Counted from the stretch's first letter, positions 1 to 10,647 are shown. The stretch is 64,000 bases of DNA from Chromatiales bacterium (GCA_027076405.1 JALTJN010000526.1:1-64000); one strand, 5' to 3'. Notes: generated from the sequence alone by a model not told the origin. A program made the numbers and translations.

Positions 1-2
1 TA

Positions 3-842
3 TATGTGTTTAGCCGCAGCGGCAGCACATGGACACAACAAGCTTATCTTAAAGCCAGTAATACCGGTGCGAATGATGCCTTTGGTTACTCGGTCAGTCT
101 TTCCAGTGACGGCAACGCCCTGGCGGTCGGGGCAATAGGTGAAGCCAGTAATGCCACCGGGGTCAATGGTACGCAAACGGATAATTCAGCATCAAATGCA
201 GGTGCGGTATATGTGTTTAGCCGCAGCGGCAGCACATGGACACAACAAGCTTATCTTAAAGCCAGTAATACCGGTGCGAATGATGCCTTTGGTTACTCGG
301 TCAGTCTTTCCAGTGACGGCAACGCCCTGGCGGTTGGGGCATATTTGGAAGACAGTAATGCCACTGGGGTCAATGGTACGCAAACGAATAATTTAGCATC
401 AAATGCAGGTGCGGTATATGTGTTTAGCCGCAGCGGCAGCACATGGACACAACAAGCTTATCTTAAAGCCAGTAATACCGGTCCGATTGATGCCTTTGGT
501 TACTCGGTCAGTCTTTCCAGTGACGGCAACGCCCTGGCGGTCGGAGCACATTTGGAATCCAGTAATGCCACCGGGGTCAATGGCACGCAAACGGATAATT
601 CAGCATCAAATGCAGGTGCGGTATATGTGTTTAGCCGCAGCGGCAGCACATGGGCGCAACAAGCTTATCTTAAAGCCAGTAATACCGGAGTGAATGATGC
701 CTTTGGTTACTCGGTCAGTCTTTCTAGTGACGGCAGCACCCTGGCGGTCGGGGCAGTAGGTGAAGCCAGTAATGCCACCGGGGTCAATGGCACGCAAACG
801 GATAATTCAGCATCAAATGCAGGTGCCGTGTATCTGTATTAA
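3..842 (+). CDS. FG-GAP/integrin-like repeat protein, 3' part
   Basis: This is the carboxy-terminal part of a repeat protein; the reading frame is open to the left edge, so the true start lies outside the window. Four consecutive 69-residue units are visible, each carrying the FG-GAP signature (DAFGYSVSLSSDG followed by LAVGA), the blade motif of integrin-alpha-type beta-propellers. Such proteins are usually secreted or surface-exposed and act in adhesion or calcium-dependent binding; that role is inferred from the family. The units are almost identical at DNA level and look more GC-rich than the AT-rich exoprotein gene that follows. Differences cluster at residues after AVGA (IGEAS, YLEDS, HLESS, VGEAS). 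The protein ends in AVYLY with no extra domain. Confident on family, unsure on function. Confidence 0.85.
   Translation, partial: YVFSRSGSTWTQQAYLKASNTGANDAFGYSVSLSSDGNALAVGAIGEASNATGVNGTQTDNSASNAGAVYVFSRSGSTWTQQAYLKASNTGANDAFGYSVSLSSDGNALAVGAYLEDSNATGVNGTQTNNLASNAGAVYVFSRSGSTWTQQAYLKASNTGPIDAFGYSVSLSSDGNALAVGAHLESSNATGVNGTQTDNSASNAGAVYVFSRSGSTWAQQAYLKASNTGVNDAFGYSVSLSSDGSTLAVGAVGEASNATGVNGTQTDNSASNAGAVYLY
4..831 (+). repeat. Four tandem 207-bp FG-GAP coding repeats
   Basis: The motif ATGTGTTTAGCCGCAGCGGC recurs at positions 4, 211, 418 and 625, an exact 207-bp period (69 codons). The copies differ at only a few sites, so they were recently amplified or are kept alike by gene conversion. More units probably lie to the left of the window. 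Confidence 0.92.
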
Positions 843-948
843 ATACTTTAGTGCTAGTCGCAAGAACTGTTGTCACTGGTGTTAGCGCAGTGTCATCAGG
901 GAATAGAAGTATAAATAAAATTAAAGATAATAATTAAGGTAAGAAAAA

Positions 949-3900
949 ATGCAGGGAACGCAACAAAATCATTCTCATGCGAGTTTAAAACGTGAATCAG
1001 TTTGGTTTAAAACCAAACTGGTTTCTCAGTTCTTAACGTTTAGTTTGTTACTATCGCAACCTTTTTATATTTCTTACCTTCATGCTGCACCGGTAGGCGG
1101 TAATATCGTTGGTGGGTCAGGTTCCATCAACCAATCTGACCTCACAACAACCATAAATCAAACCTCACAAAACCTTGCCGTTAACTGGCAAAGTTTTGAT
1201 GTTAACAGCAATGAAAAAGTTAACTTTGTCCAACCTAATTCTTCTTCTATCGCCTTAAACCGTATACTTGGAAATAATGGTTCCACTATACAAGGCCAAA
1301 TTAACGCGAACGGCCAAGTATTTCTTGTTAACCCAAATGGCATTTTATTTACGAATACAGCCACAGTAAATGTGGGTGGGTTAGTGGCTTCAAGTTTAGA
1401 CATGACACCGTCTGATTTTATGAACGGCAACTATATTTTTAATGATGTGTTAGGAACAGATGGCGCCGTTGTTAATAGCGGTTTAATTACCGCTTCTTTA
1501 GGCGGTAATGTTGCTCTTATTGGTAAGCAAGTTAAAAATGATGGGTTGATTTCTGCAAAATTAGGTTCGGTTGTTTTAGCGGCAGGTAAACAATCTGTTT
1601 TAACGTTTGATAATCAGGGCTTAATTGGCGTTAAGGTTACAAAAGAAGTCTTGCAAAGTGAAGTTGGCTTAGATGCGGCTGTTATTAACTCAGGTGAAAT
1701 CAATGCAGCAGGTGGTCGTGTTTTACTCACAGCAAGTACCAGTCAAGATGTTTTCTCTCAAGCTGTCAATACAAATAGTTTAGACCAGGCCACCAGTGTT
1801 GTTGTTAATGCAGACGGCAGCTTTACATTAGGTGGTGGTGCAGATGTACTTAATACCGGCTCTATCGATGTCAGTTCAGAAACAAACACTGCAAATACCG
1901 CAAGAATTATATTATTAGGTGAAAACGTAACCAGTAGCGGTGACATTAAAGCCGATGTTAATAATGGAAATGCAGGCGAAATTGAAATTCATGCGAAAGA
2001 CAAAGCCTTATTAACAAAAAATAGTATCACCTCAGCACAAGCCTTAGTAACAGGGCAAGGCGGTTTAATAAAAGTACTTGGTGACAAAGTCGGTTTATTT
2101 GATTCTTCTCAAATTAATGCATCTGGTGTGAATGGCGGTGGTCAAGTGCTTATTGGTGGTGATCGCCAAGGTTTAAATACATTAGTAAGAAATGCCAACT
2201 TTACTTACATAGGTGAGAACACATCAGTTAAGGCAGATGCACTAGACTCAGGTAATGGTGGCAAGATTATCACCTTCGCAAAAGATACTGCCCGCATACA
2301 TGGTGGACTTTTTGCGCGAGGGGGAATGGTTAGTGGTAATGGTGGGTTTATTGAGACCTCTGGTTTAAGAGGATTTGAAATTTCAAATGCACCTGATGTA
2401 TCAGCCTTTAATGGTAATGGGGGCTTGTGGTTGATAGATCCATATAACATAGAAATCGTTGACACGGGAACAACATCAAATATCTCGCAAAATCCTGTAG
2501 CCAATCCTAATGCTTTCACATCAAATGGAGACAGCGCGATATTAAATGTCACTTTAATAAAAAATGCTTTGCTAAATGGTGATGTGGATGTCAAAACTGG
2601 AAAGCCTTTGCCCAACCAATCCACATTGGAGAAAGGTGATATCAAGTTTAATGCAGGACTAATCTTTGATGGTGGTGGAAAGAACTACAAGCTAACTCTT
2701 ACAGCAGATAGAGATATAACTTTTACAAATACATCTAGCATAACTCGAGTGGCTAGTTCGACTGATCAGTTAGATTTAGATCTCGATGCCGGTGGTGCGG
2801 TTTCAATTAGCACAAATGCAACAGGCATCAATCTTTTTGGCGGAAAGTTGGATATTGTTAATGCGCAGAATGTAACATTTAACGCGGGTTCTATTAATAC
2901 TTTTAATAGTGCTGCAACGACAAATGGCGGTGATTTAGTTGTTTCGCAAGCTGCTGCAGTAACATTTAATGGTGCAACTATAAATACTGCCAATGGTAAA
3001 GTTGATATTAAAAAATCTTCATCGGTTGCTTTTAATGGTGGTTCTATTTCAACAAATGGTGGTGATTTTGTTGTTGATACAACAGGAAATATAACAAGTT
3101 CTAATTCTACAACAAATTCACTTACGACTTCTGGTGGTAATTTTATCGTAGATAATGCAGTGAATTTTGATAGTTCAAATATTGGTATTAATGTTGTAAG
3201 CGGGAGTATCAATCTTGATGGAGGTGGTAATGGTGTTATAGGGGATGTTTTGTTTGGCTCTTTAACTTCTAGCATTGCAAGTGGCAGGGACCTTAAAGTA
3301 ACAAATGCAACCAGCATATCTCAAGCAACTGGCACAACAATCTCAATTGCAGGTAATACTGACCTCGATGTAACATCGGGTGCCGGAACACATGCAATAA
3401 CGCTAACAGAAACTACAAATAATTTTAACAATATAAAATTACAAGGTACTAATGCAACGATTTATGACACATCAGATATTAATATTACAGGTGGGACTGC
3501 TTTAACAGGTATTTTAAAAATAACAGCAGAAGGTGCTATTAGCGATGGAGGGGCATTCTCGGTTAGCAATACTAGTAATGATGCTATTGCTATCTTTGAG
3601 TCTAGAATTCCCGTTACACCTGACACATATGCAAACATAACGCTAAACAATGATAATAATTTCAATAACGTAAAAATACTCAATGCCAATAATGTTGTTT
3701 TAAGAGATACCACGGGTTCAATTGCCATTGAAGCAAATAATGGCGTTAATCTTGGTGGGATACACGGTACCTTAAATATAACAACAACGGATACTACAGC
3801 ATCATCCTATGGCAATATCACTGATATGGGTGGAGTACTCATTCCCGGTGGTGGCGGTTCAACTTATACCGGTGAATTAAATGTAGTTGGAGATGCGACT

Positions 3901-6900
3901 TTTAATATCGCCACAGGACGATCACTAACTTTAGACTCAGACAATAATAGTTTTGATGGGGCAGTTATCTTTAATGTATATGATCACCGTAACCCTAAAA
4001 TTGCCAATATCACATTTACAGATTCTACTGCGCTAACTTTAGGTAATATTGCTGTAACAGGAGATTTAACCGTTAAAGGTGAGCGTATTAAATTTCGTCA
4101 TTTAGGAATTTTAGGTAATTTAACCGCAACAACAACAGGCACACCTAACACGGTTGATACATTAGCAGGTTCAATTACTCAAACTACTGGTGAGCATATT
4201 GTAATGCGAACCGCTGATACTCTAACAACATTTAATGCTACAGGAGATATTACTTTAGAAGTAACTGGCAATGGCAATAACTTTAGGCGTGTAATAATTG
4301 GTAATGTAACAGATACCAGTTTTGCGAGAAATGTTTCTATTGTCGATACAGGTGGTTTAACGTTAAATGGCAGCTATACAACAGGTAACTTAAAAATTAC
4401 ATCTGATGGAAATATTAATCTTGCTGGTGACATATCAACAAATATGAACGTTACTGGTAAAGCAGGAAATGTTGATCTATTAGGTAATGTCATATTAGCA
4501 ACACCAACAGATGGTGGTACGGTTAATATTGACACAAATGCAGCGAGCACTTTAACTGATGGAGTAGTTACTTTTTATAATGATTTAAACAACAATAATG
4601 GTGCCTCGACGAGAAAAAATCTAAATATAACAACAGGTGATGGAAAAGTCGATTTCAAAGGATCAATAGGTAATACATCAAGTATAGGTTCTCTGGTTAT
4701 TAATAAAGGTTTAATAACCGCATCCACTGCAATCGTTAATCTTGGAAGTGTTGTATTGCATGGTGAAAATAAAACTGGTAATGCATTGGATGTTAATGCG
4801 GGGACAATTAATTTATTCGGCGGTATTATTACTAATGATGGTGGTACAGGGTATGCCCGAGGTGTAAACCTTAACGGTAATGTCATGCTTGGTGGTGATG
4901 TCAATATTATCACTGATGACAGTATTTCAGATGGTACTGTTACAGTGACAGGAACCATTAATTCAAATAATAGAAGTTTAACTATTGTTAGCGACACAGG
5001 TGCTGTTGATTTACAAGGTGCTGTTGGTGGTACCAGTGCGCTATCGTCGCTCATTATTAATTCGGGTACAGGAAATGGAGTCGTCAACCTTGCTGCAGTA
5101 AATACAAATGGTGGAAATAATGTAATTCTTGTTGATGGAACTACTATAAATTTAAATGGTGATATATTAAGTAATAAAAATGGCCAGGGTGGGAACGTAC
5201 AGTTTAATGGTAATATTGTATTAAATAATTCAGTAACAATTAATAGTAGTGGTACAGGTAACAATGGAGCTGTTTTAGTAAGTGGTAATATCAATGGCAA
5301 CAGTGCCACTAATGCCAATGCTTTAACTATTACTGCTGGTGATAATGCAGTTAATTTAAATAATGTTGGTAATATTGAAGCAATACAAAAGCTCACTGTT
5401 ACAAACACAACTGGAAATATTAATGTAGGTTCTATTAAAACGCGTGATAATACAGCCGCTATTAATGACTCTGGTGTTGCATTAAAATCTGATAGTCTAA
5501 TTAGTCTTGGTGGAAATATTACAACTAACACCATAGGTACAAATGGGACGCAGGCAGGCAGTGTGAATATTATTGGTGCTGCTGAATTTACATCAGATGT
5601 CACTATTTCAACCGGCTCTGTTGCCAGTTCTGGCCTGGTTGATTTTAGTCGTACGGTAAATGCTGATACAGCATCACTCAACAGAAAATTAACCATTAAT
5701 GCAGGCGCTGCGACTGTTAAATTTAATGATGTAGTTGGTGGTTCTAAAGCATTAAACACATTGACAGTAAACAATGCGGGCACAACCTCTTTAGGCCTTG
5801 TTAACACTCGTCAAGGTGGTATAGACATTACTTCATCCACAATAAATCTTTCTGGAAATCTTAATACAAAAACAACAAATAATGCAGGCCAAATAAGATT
5901 AGTTGGTGCAGTTAATATAAATGCAGACACTCTATTTGATACAAATGCATCTAATTCAGATAATAATATTTATATTAATGGCTCAGTTAATAATACAACC
6001 TCCAGAAAGATTGTTTTAGACTCTGGTAATGCTGATATAACAGTACTGGGTACGGCTGGTGCGGGTACCGAATTACAAAGTTTCACTGCAACGGGTAATA
6101 ATGTTTCTCTTGCGAATGTTACTTCTGTTGATGCTATTAATGTAACCGGAAGTACCAATGGTGATGGTGTTATTAATTTATCGGGTAACTTAACAACCAC
6201 CGGTGCTGTGAGTAATATTGACTTAAAACAGGCAAATGTCGTGCTAGGTGGTGATGCAACTTTACAGGTTGCTGGAGCGAGTAATATCACTATTCAAGGG
6301 ACTGTAAATGCTGATTTAAATACTAATAGTCGTACATTAACTGTTAATGCTGTGAATGGAAAAGTTGATCTAAAAGGTGCGATTGGTACGGGAGCAAATG
6401 GTGCCATTGAAGGACTCAAAATAAGCTCGAGTGCATCAAGCATTACTAATTTACAGCAGGTTCTTACTCGCTCTGGTGGGGTTAATGTTAATACAACTAC
6501 TTTAAATTTAGCCGGTGATATTGCAACAAATGATAATACAACAGCAGGTGATATTTCACTTACATCAGAACAAACGGTATTAGGTTCAGATATTACTCTT
6601 AATACTGATTCAACAAATATAGATGGGAAAGTGACTTTAACTAATTCTACTACTGGAGTTGGTCTGGATGCGAATAATAATACTTTAACTGTTATTGCTG
6701 GCATTGGTGCTGTAAACATTGGTCAGAATATTAAAAATGTTAAAGGGTTTAATTTGATGTCGTCAGGCACTGCAACGATAAGTGGAGTTTCAGCAGCTTC
6801 AACGGGCGGTACTATTGCAGTTAATGCGAGTAATGGACTTACCTTAAATGGAAGTTATCAAGGTATTACATCAGCGGATCAGCCAATGACCTTTGATGCA

Positions 6901-8565
6901 GATAGTGATTCTGATGGAGCAGGTGTATTAAATCTTGGTGTGAGTTCTTCCTTTGTAAATACTTCCGGACCTATTATTTTTAAAGGTGCTTCATTTGGAA
7001 CGAATAGTAATTTTACAATAGGTTCTGGAATTGATACACCTAAGCTGGTTCAGTTCAATGCGACTAACAATATGTCATTAGGGGTAAGTACAATTGGGTT
7101 TAGTTTAACGAATGCCCAGTTAGCAAATATTACGGCATCTTCGATTGATTTAAATGCGGTTAATAATATTAATTTTTCTGGTGTATCACAAAACACAGGT
7201 CCTGCTTATACATTGACAGCAGGAAATGATATAACCAACACAGGTACGGCTACATCATTATTTAGTTCGCTTTCTGTAACTAAAGCAAATAACTTCAACC
7301 TAAATGCAAATATTACAACAGATCAAAATTTATCCATTGATGCTTCGACTATTAATGTTGGAGGCTCTTATGCATTGACGTCTACAAATAATAATATTAC
7401 AGCAACAGGTGGGATTACCGGTTCAACAGGATACCTTCGAATGTTTGCAAACAATGGTGTTGTTAGTTTGGGAACAAATTCTAATGTGAATGGATTATCA
7501 TACTTATATATTAATGCTGGTGACATTAAAACAGGTGTGAATAATATAACAACAATATCAAACACCAGGTTATATCGTTCTTCTTCAACCGTTGGTGCAT
7601 TTATTCTTAATAGTAACATTGAAAGCACACAGGGTAGTGTATACATAAATGCTGGTAATGATTTAGTTTTAGGAACTGGTACGACGATTAAGTCAAAGTA
7701 CACTACAAGTTTAGAAGCAAGTGGCGCTATTGGTTTATCATCAATTGAATCTACCTCAGGCTCTATTTCTGTTACAGCTTCAAATGGACGCATATATGAT
7801 AATAATGATACTGGTTTTCCAGTAACAAATATTACTTCAAGTGGTTATGTAAAGCTTACTGCAACTGGTGGGATAGGCAGCGGAAACCCGCTTGAACTTG
7901 TAATGAATGGACCAAATGCACGTTTAGATGCAACAAATAGTGGTTCAGGAAATATTGAACTAGCTAATACAGGAGCATTTTTACTTAATACCATTAAAAA
8001 TAATGCTTCTGGTGGAACGTTTGATTTAATTAATACGGGTGGGGATGTTACAGTAAATAGCATAATAATTGATTTAAACAATCCTACTTCTAATGCTAGC
8101 TTCGATATAACAGGTGGTGATTTGTTAGCGCTTAATCCACCAGTATTAGACTCAAACGGCCAGTTTATAAACTTAACAGCTTATTCGGCATATATTAATA
8201 TGAATGATACTGGAACGGTAGGAAAAGCAGATGCCCCATTTATTACAAACGTTCCTAATCGACTTGAAGTCGTGAGAACAAACTCCTCTACTCAAATTAA
8301 ATTTTTTGCTGTACCTAAACCATTTATCGGTGATAATGCATATAAAAATAGAGCGCTTCAGGCTATAGAAAGTTTATCTGGCCAACAATTAATTCAAGTT
8401 GAATCCTTAGCAGAAATTGATCCTGCTATTTTTACTGATGTTCGTAACTATAGCCATTCTGATATTGCTTTGATGATGCCGTCGGATCAACGCTATACCG
8501 ATGACGAAGAAGAAGACGAAGAAGCTAAGTCTAAACGTCAAAAATTCTTAAACTCTACTCCATAA
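949..8565 (+). CDS. Two-partner secretion exoprotein (filamentous haemagglutinin family, TpsA)
   Basis: A 2538-residue secreted protein of the filamentous haemagglutinin type. The N-terminus has an extended signal peptide ending near LHAAP (about residue 47). The TPS/haemagglutination-activity domain follows (about 48-300), with NPNGI at 128-132, the motif TpsB partners recognise. The rest is a long run of degenerate beta-strand repeats rich in Asn, Gly, Thr and Ser, as expected for a right-handed beta-helix fibre. The C-terminus is acidic (DDEEEDEE) and carries no recognisable nuclease or CdiA-type toxin module, so an adhesin or matrix role is more likely than contact-dependent inhibition. 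The partner pore lies 19 bp downstream, suggesting one operon. A TAAGG at 934-938 is a possible ribosome site. Long antisense frames here are composition artefacts. Confidence 0.92.
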   Translation: MQGTQQNHSHASLKRESVWFKTKLVSQFLTFSLLLSQPFYISYLHAAPVGGNIVGGSGSINQSDLTTTINQTSQNLAVNWQSFDVNSNEKVNFVQPNSSSIALNRILGNNGSTIQGQINANGQVFLVNPNGILFTNTATVNVGGLVASSLDMTPSDFMNGNYIFNDVLGTDGAVVNSGLITASLGGNVALIGKQVKNDGLISAKLGSVVLAAGKQSVLTFDNQGLIGVKVTKEVLQSEVGLDAAVINSGEINAAGGRVLLTASTSQDVFSQAVNTNSLDQATSVVVNADGSFTLGGGADVLNTGSIDVSSETNTANTARIILLGENVTSSGDIKADVNNGNAGEIEIHAKDKALLTKNSITSAQALVTGQGGLIKVLGDKVGLFDSSQINASGVNGGGQVLIGGDRQGLNTLVRNANFTYIGENTSVKADALDSGNGGKIITFAKDTARIHGGLFARGGMVSGNGGFIETSGLRGFEISNAPDVSAFNGNGGLWLIDPYNIEIVDTGTTSNISQNPVANPNAFTSNGDSAILNVTLIKNALLNGDVDVKTGKPLPNQSTLEKGDIKFNAGLIFDGGGKNYKLTLTADRDITFTNTSSITRVASSTDQLDLDLDAGGAVSISTNATGINLFGGKLDIVNAQNVTFNAGSINTFNSAATTNGGDLVVSQAAAVTFNGATINTANGKVDIKKSSSVAFNGGSISTNGGDFVVDTTGNITSSNSTTNSLTTSGGNFIVDNAVNFDSSNIGINVVSGSINLDGGGNGVIGDVLFGSLTSSIASGRDLKVTNATSISQATGTTISIAGNTDLDVTSGAGTHAITLTETTNNFNNIKLQGTNATIYDTSDINITGGTALTGILKITAEGAISDGGAFSVSNTSNDAIAIFESRIPVTPDTYANITLNNDNNFNNVKILNANNVVLRDTTGSIAIEANNGVNLGGIHGTLNITTTDTTASSYGNITDMGGVLIPGGGGSTYTGELNVVGDATFNIATGRSLTLDSDNNSFDGAVIFNVYDHRNPKIANITFTDSTALTLGNIAVTGDLTVKGERIKFRHLGILGNLTATTTGTPNTVDTLAGSITQTTGEHIVMRTADTLTTFNATGDITLEVTGNGNNFRRVIIGNVTDTSFARNVSIVDTGGLTLNGSYTTGNLKITSDGNINLAGDISTNMNVTGKAGNVDLLGNVILATPTDGGTVNIDTNAASTLTDGVVTFYNDLNNNNGASTRKNLNITTGDGKVDFKGSIGNTSSIGSLVINKGLITASTAIVNLGSVVLHGENKTGNALDVNAGTINLFGGIITNDGGTGYARGVNLNGNVMLGGDVNIITDDSISDGTVTVTGTINSNNRSLTIVSDTGAVDLQGAVGGTSALSSLIINSGTGNGVVNLAAVNTNGGNNVILVDGTTINLNGDILSNKNGQGGNVQFNGNIVLNNSVTINSSGTGNNGAVLVSGNINGNSATNANALTITAGDNAVNLNNVGNIEAIQKLTVTNTTGNINVGSIKTRDNTAAINDSGVALKSDSLISLGGNITTNTIGTNGTQAGSVNIIGAAEFTSDVTISTGSVASSGLVDFSRTVNADTASLNRKLTINAGAATVKFNDVVGGSKALNTLTVNNAGTTSLGLVNTRQGGIDITSSTINLSGNLNTKTTNNAGQIRLVGAVNINADTLFDTNASNSDNNIYINGSVNNTTSRKIVLDSGNADITVLGTAGAGTELQSFTATGNNVSLANVTSVDAINVTGSTNGDGVINLSGNLTTTGAVSNIDLKQANVVLGGDATLQVAGASNITIQGTVNADLNTNSRTLTVNAVNGKVDLKGAIGTGANGAIEGLKISSSASSITNLQQVLTRSGGVNVNTTTLNLAGDIATNDNTTAGDISLTSEQTVLGSDITLNTDSTNIDGKVTLTNSTTGVGLDANNNTLTVIAGIGAVNIGQNIKNVKGFNLMSSGTATISGVSAASTGGTIAVNASNGLTLNGSYQGITSADQPMTFDADSDSDGAGVLNLGVSSSFVNTSGPIIFKGASFGTNSNFTIGSGIDTPKLVQFNATNNMSLGVSTIGFSLTNAQLANITASSIDLNAVNNINFSGVSQNTGPAYTLTAGNDITNTGTATSLFSSLSVTKANNFNLNANITTDQNLSIDASTINVGGSYALTSTNNNITATGGITGSTGYLRMFANNGVVSLGTNSNVNGLSYLYINAGDIKTGVNNITTISNTRLYRSSSTVGAFILNSNIESTQGSVYINAGNDLVLGTGTTIKSKYTTSLEASGAIGLSSIESTSGSISVTASNGRIYDNNDTGFPVTNITSSGYVKLTATGGIGSGNPLELVMNGPNARLDATNSGSGNIELANTGAFLLNTIKNNASGGTFDLINTGGDVTVNSIIIDLNNPTSNASFDITGGDLLALNPPVLDSNGQFINLTAYSAYINMNDTGTVGKADAPFITNVPNRLEVVRTNSSTQIKFFAVPKPFIGDNAYKNRALQAIESLSGQQLIQVESLAEIDPAIFTDVRNYSHSDIALMMPSDQRYTDDEEEDEEAKSKRQKFLNSTP

Positions 8566-8584
8566 TATTTTAAAGTTGTTTAAT

Positions 8585-10465
8585 ATGTGTCGTACCAATA
8601 AATTTTATTCTGCTCTGTATTTTGTTCTTATAGTAATCAGTTTTCCTGCTAAAGCAGGGTTTCTTGATATGCCAGCTATTACTGAGTCACCCGATTTAAT
8701 TAGAAAGTCTATGCTTCGAGATTTAGATATTCCGGGGGTAAAAGACAGAAACCCTGATCCTACTGCTGGGCCACGTTTAGCTGTTAGAGAATTTCGCGTA
8801 CAAGGTTTAGTTGAATACCCGGAATTAGGAATTACTCGTGATGCGATTAATAAATTAGTTGAAAAAATTCGCTTTGATTTAATGGCAGAAGATAAGTTAC
8901 TGGATTCAGGTTATACGCTTGAAGAATTGGGTGGGTTATCTGATTTACTTGTTGATATTGAAGAAGATACAGTTAAAAGACACGTTACGCCAATTGAGGT
9001 TCAAAAACTGGTCTGGTTAATTCGCGATCAGCGAATGAAACGAGGGATAACATTAGGTCAGATAGAGTCAATTGCAGATAAAATCACTCAGTTTTATCGT
9101 GAACGTGGTTTTATTCTTGCTAAGGCATATATACCTAAACAAGAGGTGAGAGATGGTATTGTTACTCTCACTTTATTGCTTGGTATTTTAGGTAATGTAG
9201 AGGTGCATAATAATAAAATTTATAATGCTTCTACAATAGGTTCTGTATTTGATGATTTATTAACTCAACCGGTTACCAGCGAGATTGTCGAAGAAAAACT
9301 TTATTTGATTAACGATTTTCCAGGCGTTGTTGTTAATGGTTTCTTTGAGCCTGGCACTCAAGTTGGTGATACGAAGTTAAATATCAATGTGAAAAATGAA
9401 GAGCGATATAAAGCAAATATCAGGCTGGATAATCACGGAACTACTGGAACAGGGTTATACCGAACTTATGTTGATGCACAAATTAACAACCCGTTGGGTA
9501 TAGCGGATTTATTTAATGTTAGTTTGTTATCTGCATCTTCGCCAAGTAATACTTTTTTTGGGCGAGCGTATTATCAGGCTAAATTATTTAGTCCCCGATG
9601 GAAATTTATGCTGGGGATGTCCGAAAATCAGTTTTTAGTCGATAAAACAACGTTAGGCACTTCATTAGATTTAAATGGTACAGTGAGTGTTGCTGATACC
9701 GGTATAAGATATGAATTACAACGAAGTCGAAAAAACAATTCTCATTTAGAAGTAAAATATGAAAATGTAAAATCTGATCTTCGCATTGGTTCATCTAATA
9801 GTGATGCATTTGATGAGACAGTTAATAATACTTCTTTGGCTTACTTTTATGACTCGTTGAATGAAAAGAGTAAAAGGTTACATCAAGGTAGTTATAAATT
9901 GATATCAAGTGAAATCACATTTGGCGCAGATAATGGTCAGGATGAAAACTCGCTTATATTACAAGCAGATTATACTTTGTTAAGTTTTGTGAAAGTCCCG
10001 TTTTTTGAATCAAACTCTCGGTTAATTTTACGTGCAAATTTACAGTATGCCAGTAAAAAAATATCATCAATAGCTCGCTCAGCTCTTGCAGGACCTACGA
10101 GAACAAGAGCCTATGCATCAGATGTTTTTTCTGCTGATGATACTTTGTACTTAGGTGCTGACTGGGTTTTTAATGCTCCTGATTTTCTTGATTTTAAATT
10201 GTTTGGTGAAACTTCACTAAAAAATGTTGTGAAACCTTTTATATTTGTTGACTGGGGGTACGGTAAGCAATATGAAATTACAAATAAGGCTGATACAACA
10301 AGTCAGCTAGTTGATGCTGGATTTGGTTTTCAGCTAGCTCATAAAGAAAAATTTAGTGGTAACTTACAGTTTGCTTTCCCAATATATAATAAATTTTCTG
10401 ACCCAGACATTATTATTCAGGAGAAAGGCATGAGAATTGTATTTGATATGCAATACAAGTTTTAG
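8585..10465 (+). CDS. TpsB outer-membrane transporter (FhaC/ShlB family)
   Basis: About 626 residues: the Omp85-superfamily pore that exports the exoprotein encoded just upstream. The N-terminus has a signal peptide (ending near FPAKA). A periplasmic POTRA region follows, including the stretch RERGFILAKAYIPKQEV typical of POTRA_2. The ShlB-type 16-strand beta-barrel begins near IRLDNHGTTGTGLYRTY, and the protein ends in Phe (QYKF), as outer-membrane barrels do. ATG at 8585 is preferred because it gives a clean signal peptide; a TTG at 8576 would add three residues, and neither has a clear ribosome site. The TpsA-TpsB order and close spacing support a dedicated pair. Confidence 0.92.
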   Translation: MCRTNKFYSALYFVLIVISFPAKAGFLDMPAITESPDLIRKSMLRDLDIPGVKDRNPDPTAGPRLAVREFRVQGLVEYPELGITRDAINKLVEKIRFDLMAEDKLLDSGYTLEELGGLSDLLVDIEEDTVKRHVTPIEVQKLVWLIRDQRMKRGITLGQIESIADKITQFYRERGFILAKAYIPKQEVRDGIVTLTLLLGILGNVEVHNNKIYNASTIGSVFDDLLTQPVTSEIVEEKLYLINDFPGVVVNGFFEPGTQVGDTKLNINVKNEERYKANIRLDNHGTTGTGLYRTYVDAQINNPLGIADLFNVSLLSASSPSNTFFGRAYYQAKLFSPRWKFMLGMSENQFLVDKTTLGTSLDLNGTVSVADTGIRYELQRSRKNNSHLEVKYENVKSDLRIGSSNSDAFDETVNNTSLAYFYDSLNEKSKRLHQGSYKLISSEITFGADNGQDENSLILQADYTLLSFVKVPFFESNSRLILRANLQYASKKISSIARSALAGPTRTRAYASDVFSADDTLYLGADWVFNAPDFLDFKLFGETSLKNVVKPFIFVDWGYGKQYEITNKADTTSQLVDAGFGFQLAHKEKFSGNLQFAFPIYNKFSDPDIIIQEKGMRIVFDMQYKF

Positions 10466-10590
10466 ATTTGTGAAGAAAAACAATCAAATTAATGATGAAT
10501 TACACACTTATTTCAGTGATTTTCATAAAAGTTATTTGGTGATAAAAGCTGGTAAGTTATTGAATAATATGAAGTAAAAAAAGAATTTTA

Positions 10591-10647
10591 GTGTTGCAAC
10601 ACACTAAATGATGCTCTACTATGTAGACTAATGTTTAACAGTTAAAC
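10591..10647 (+). promoter_or_regulatory. Two palindromes in the hcp leader
   Basis: GTGTTGCAACAC (10591-10602) is a perfect 12-bp palindrome, and GTTTAAC-A-GTTAAAC (10633-10647) is a perfect 7-bp inverted repeat one base apart. Both lie in the 200-bp AT-rich gap before hcp and could be operator sites or affect mRNA structure; no regulator can be named. The rest of 10466-10665 shows nothing else recognisable. Confidence 0.35.

Noticed and set aside
4575..5807. 410-codon open frame on the minus strand inside the exoprotein gene
   Set aside because: It lies wholly within the TpsA coding region, has a repetitive Leu/Pro/Thr-rich composition mirroring Asn/Gly/Thr codons of the sense strand, and lacks any domain or ribosome site. 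The same holds for 2766-3317, 2205-2645, 6294-6719 and 7368-7793.
949..8565. CdiA-type contact-dependent inhibition toxin
   Set aside because: The C-terminus is a short acidic tail without VENN motif or toxin domain, and no immunity gene follows; the next gene is the TpsB pore.
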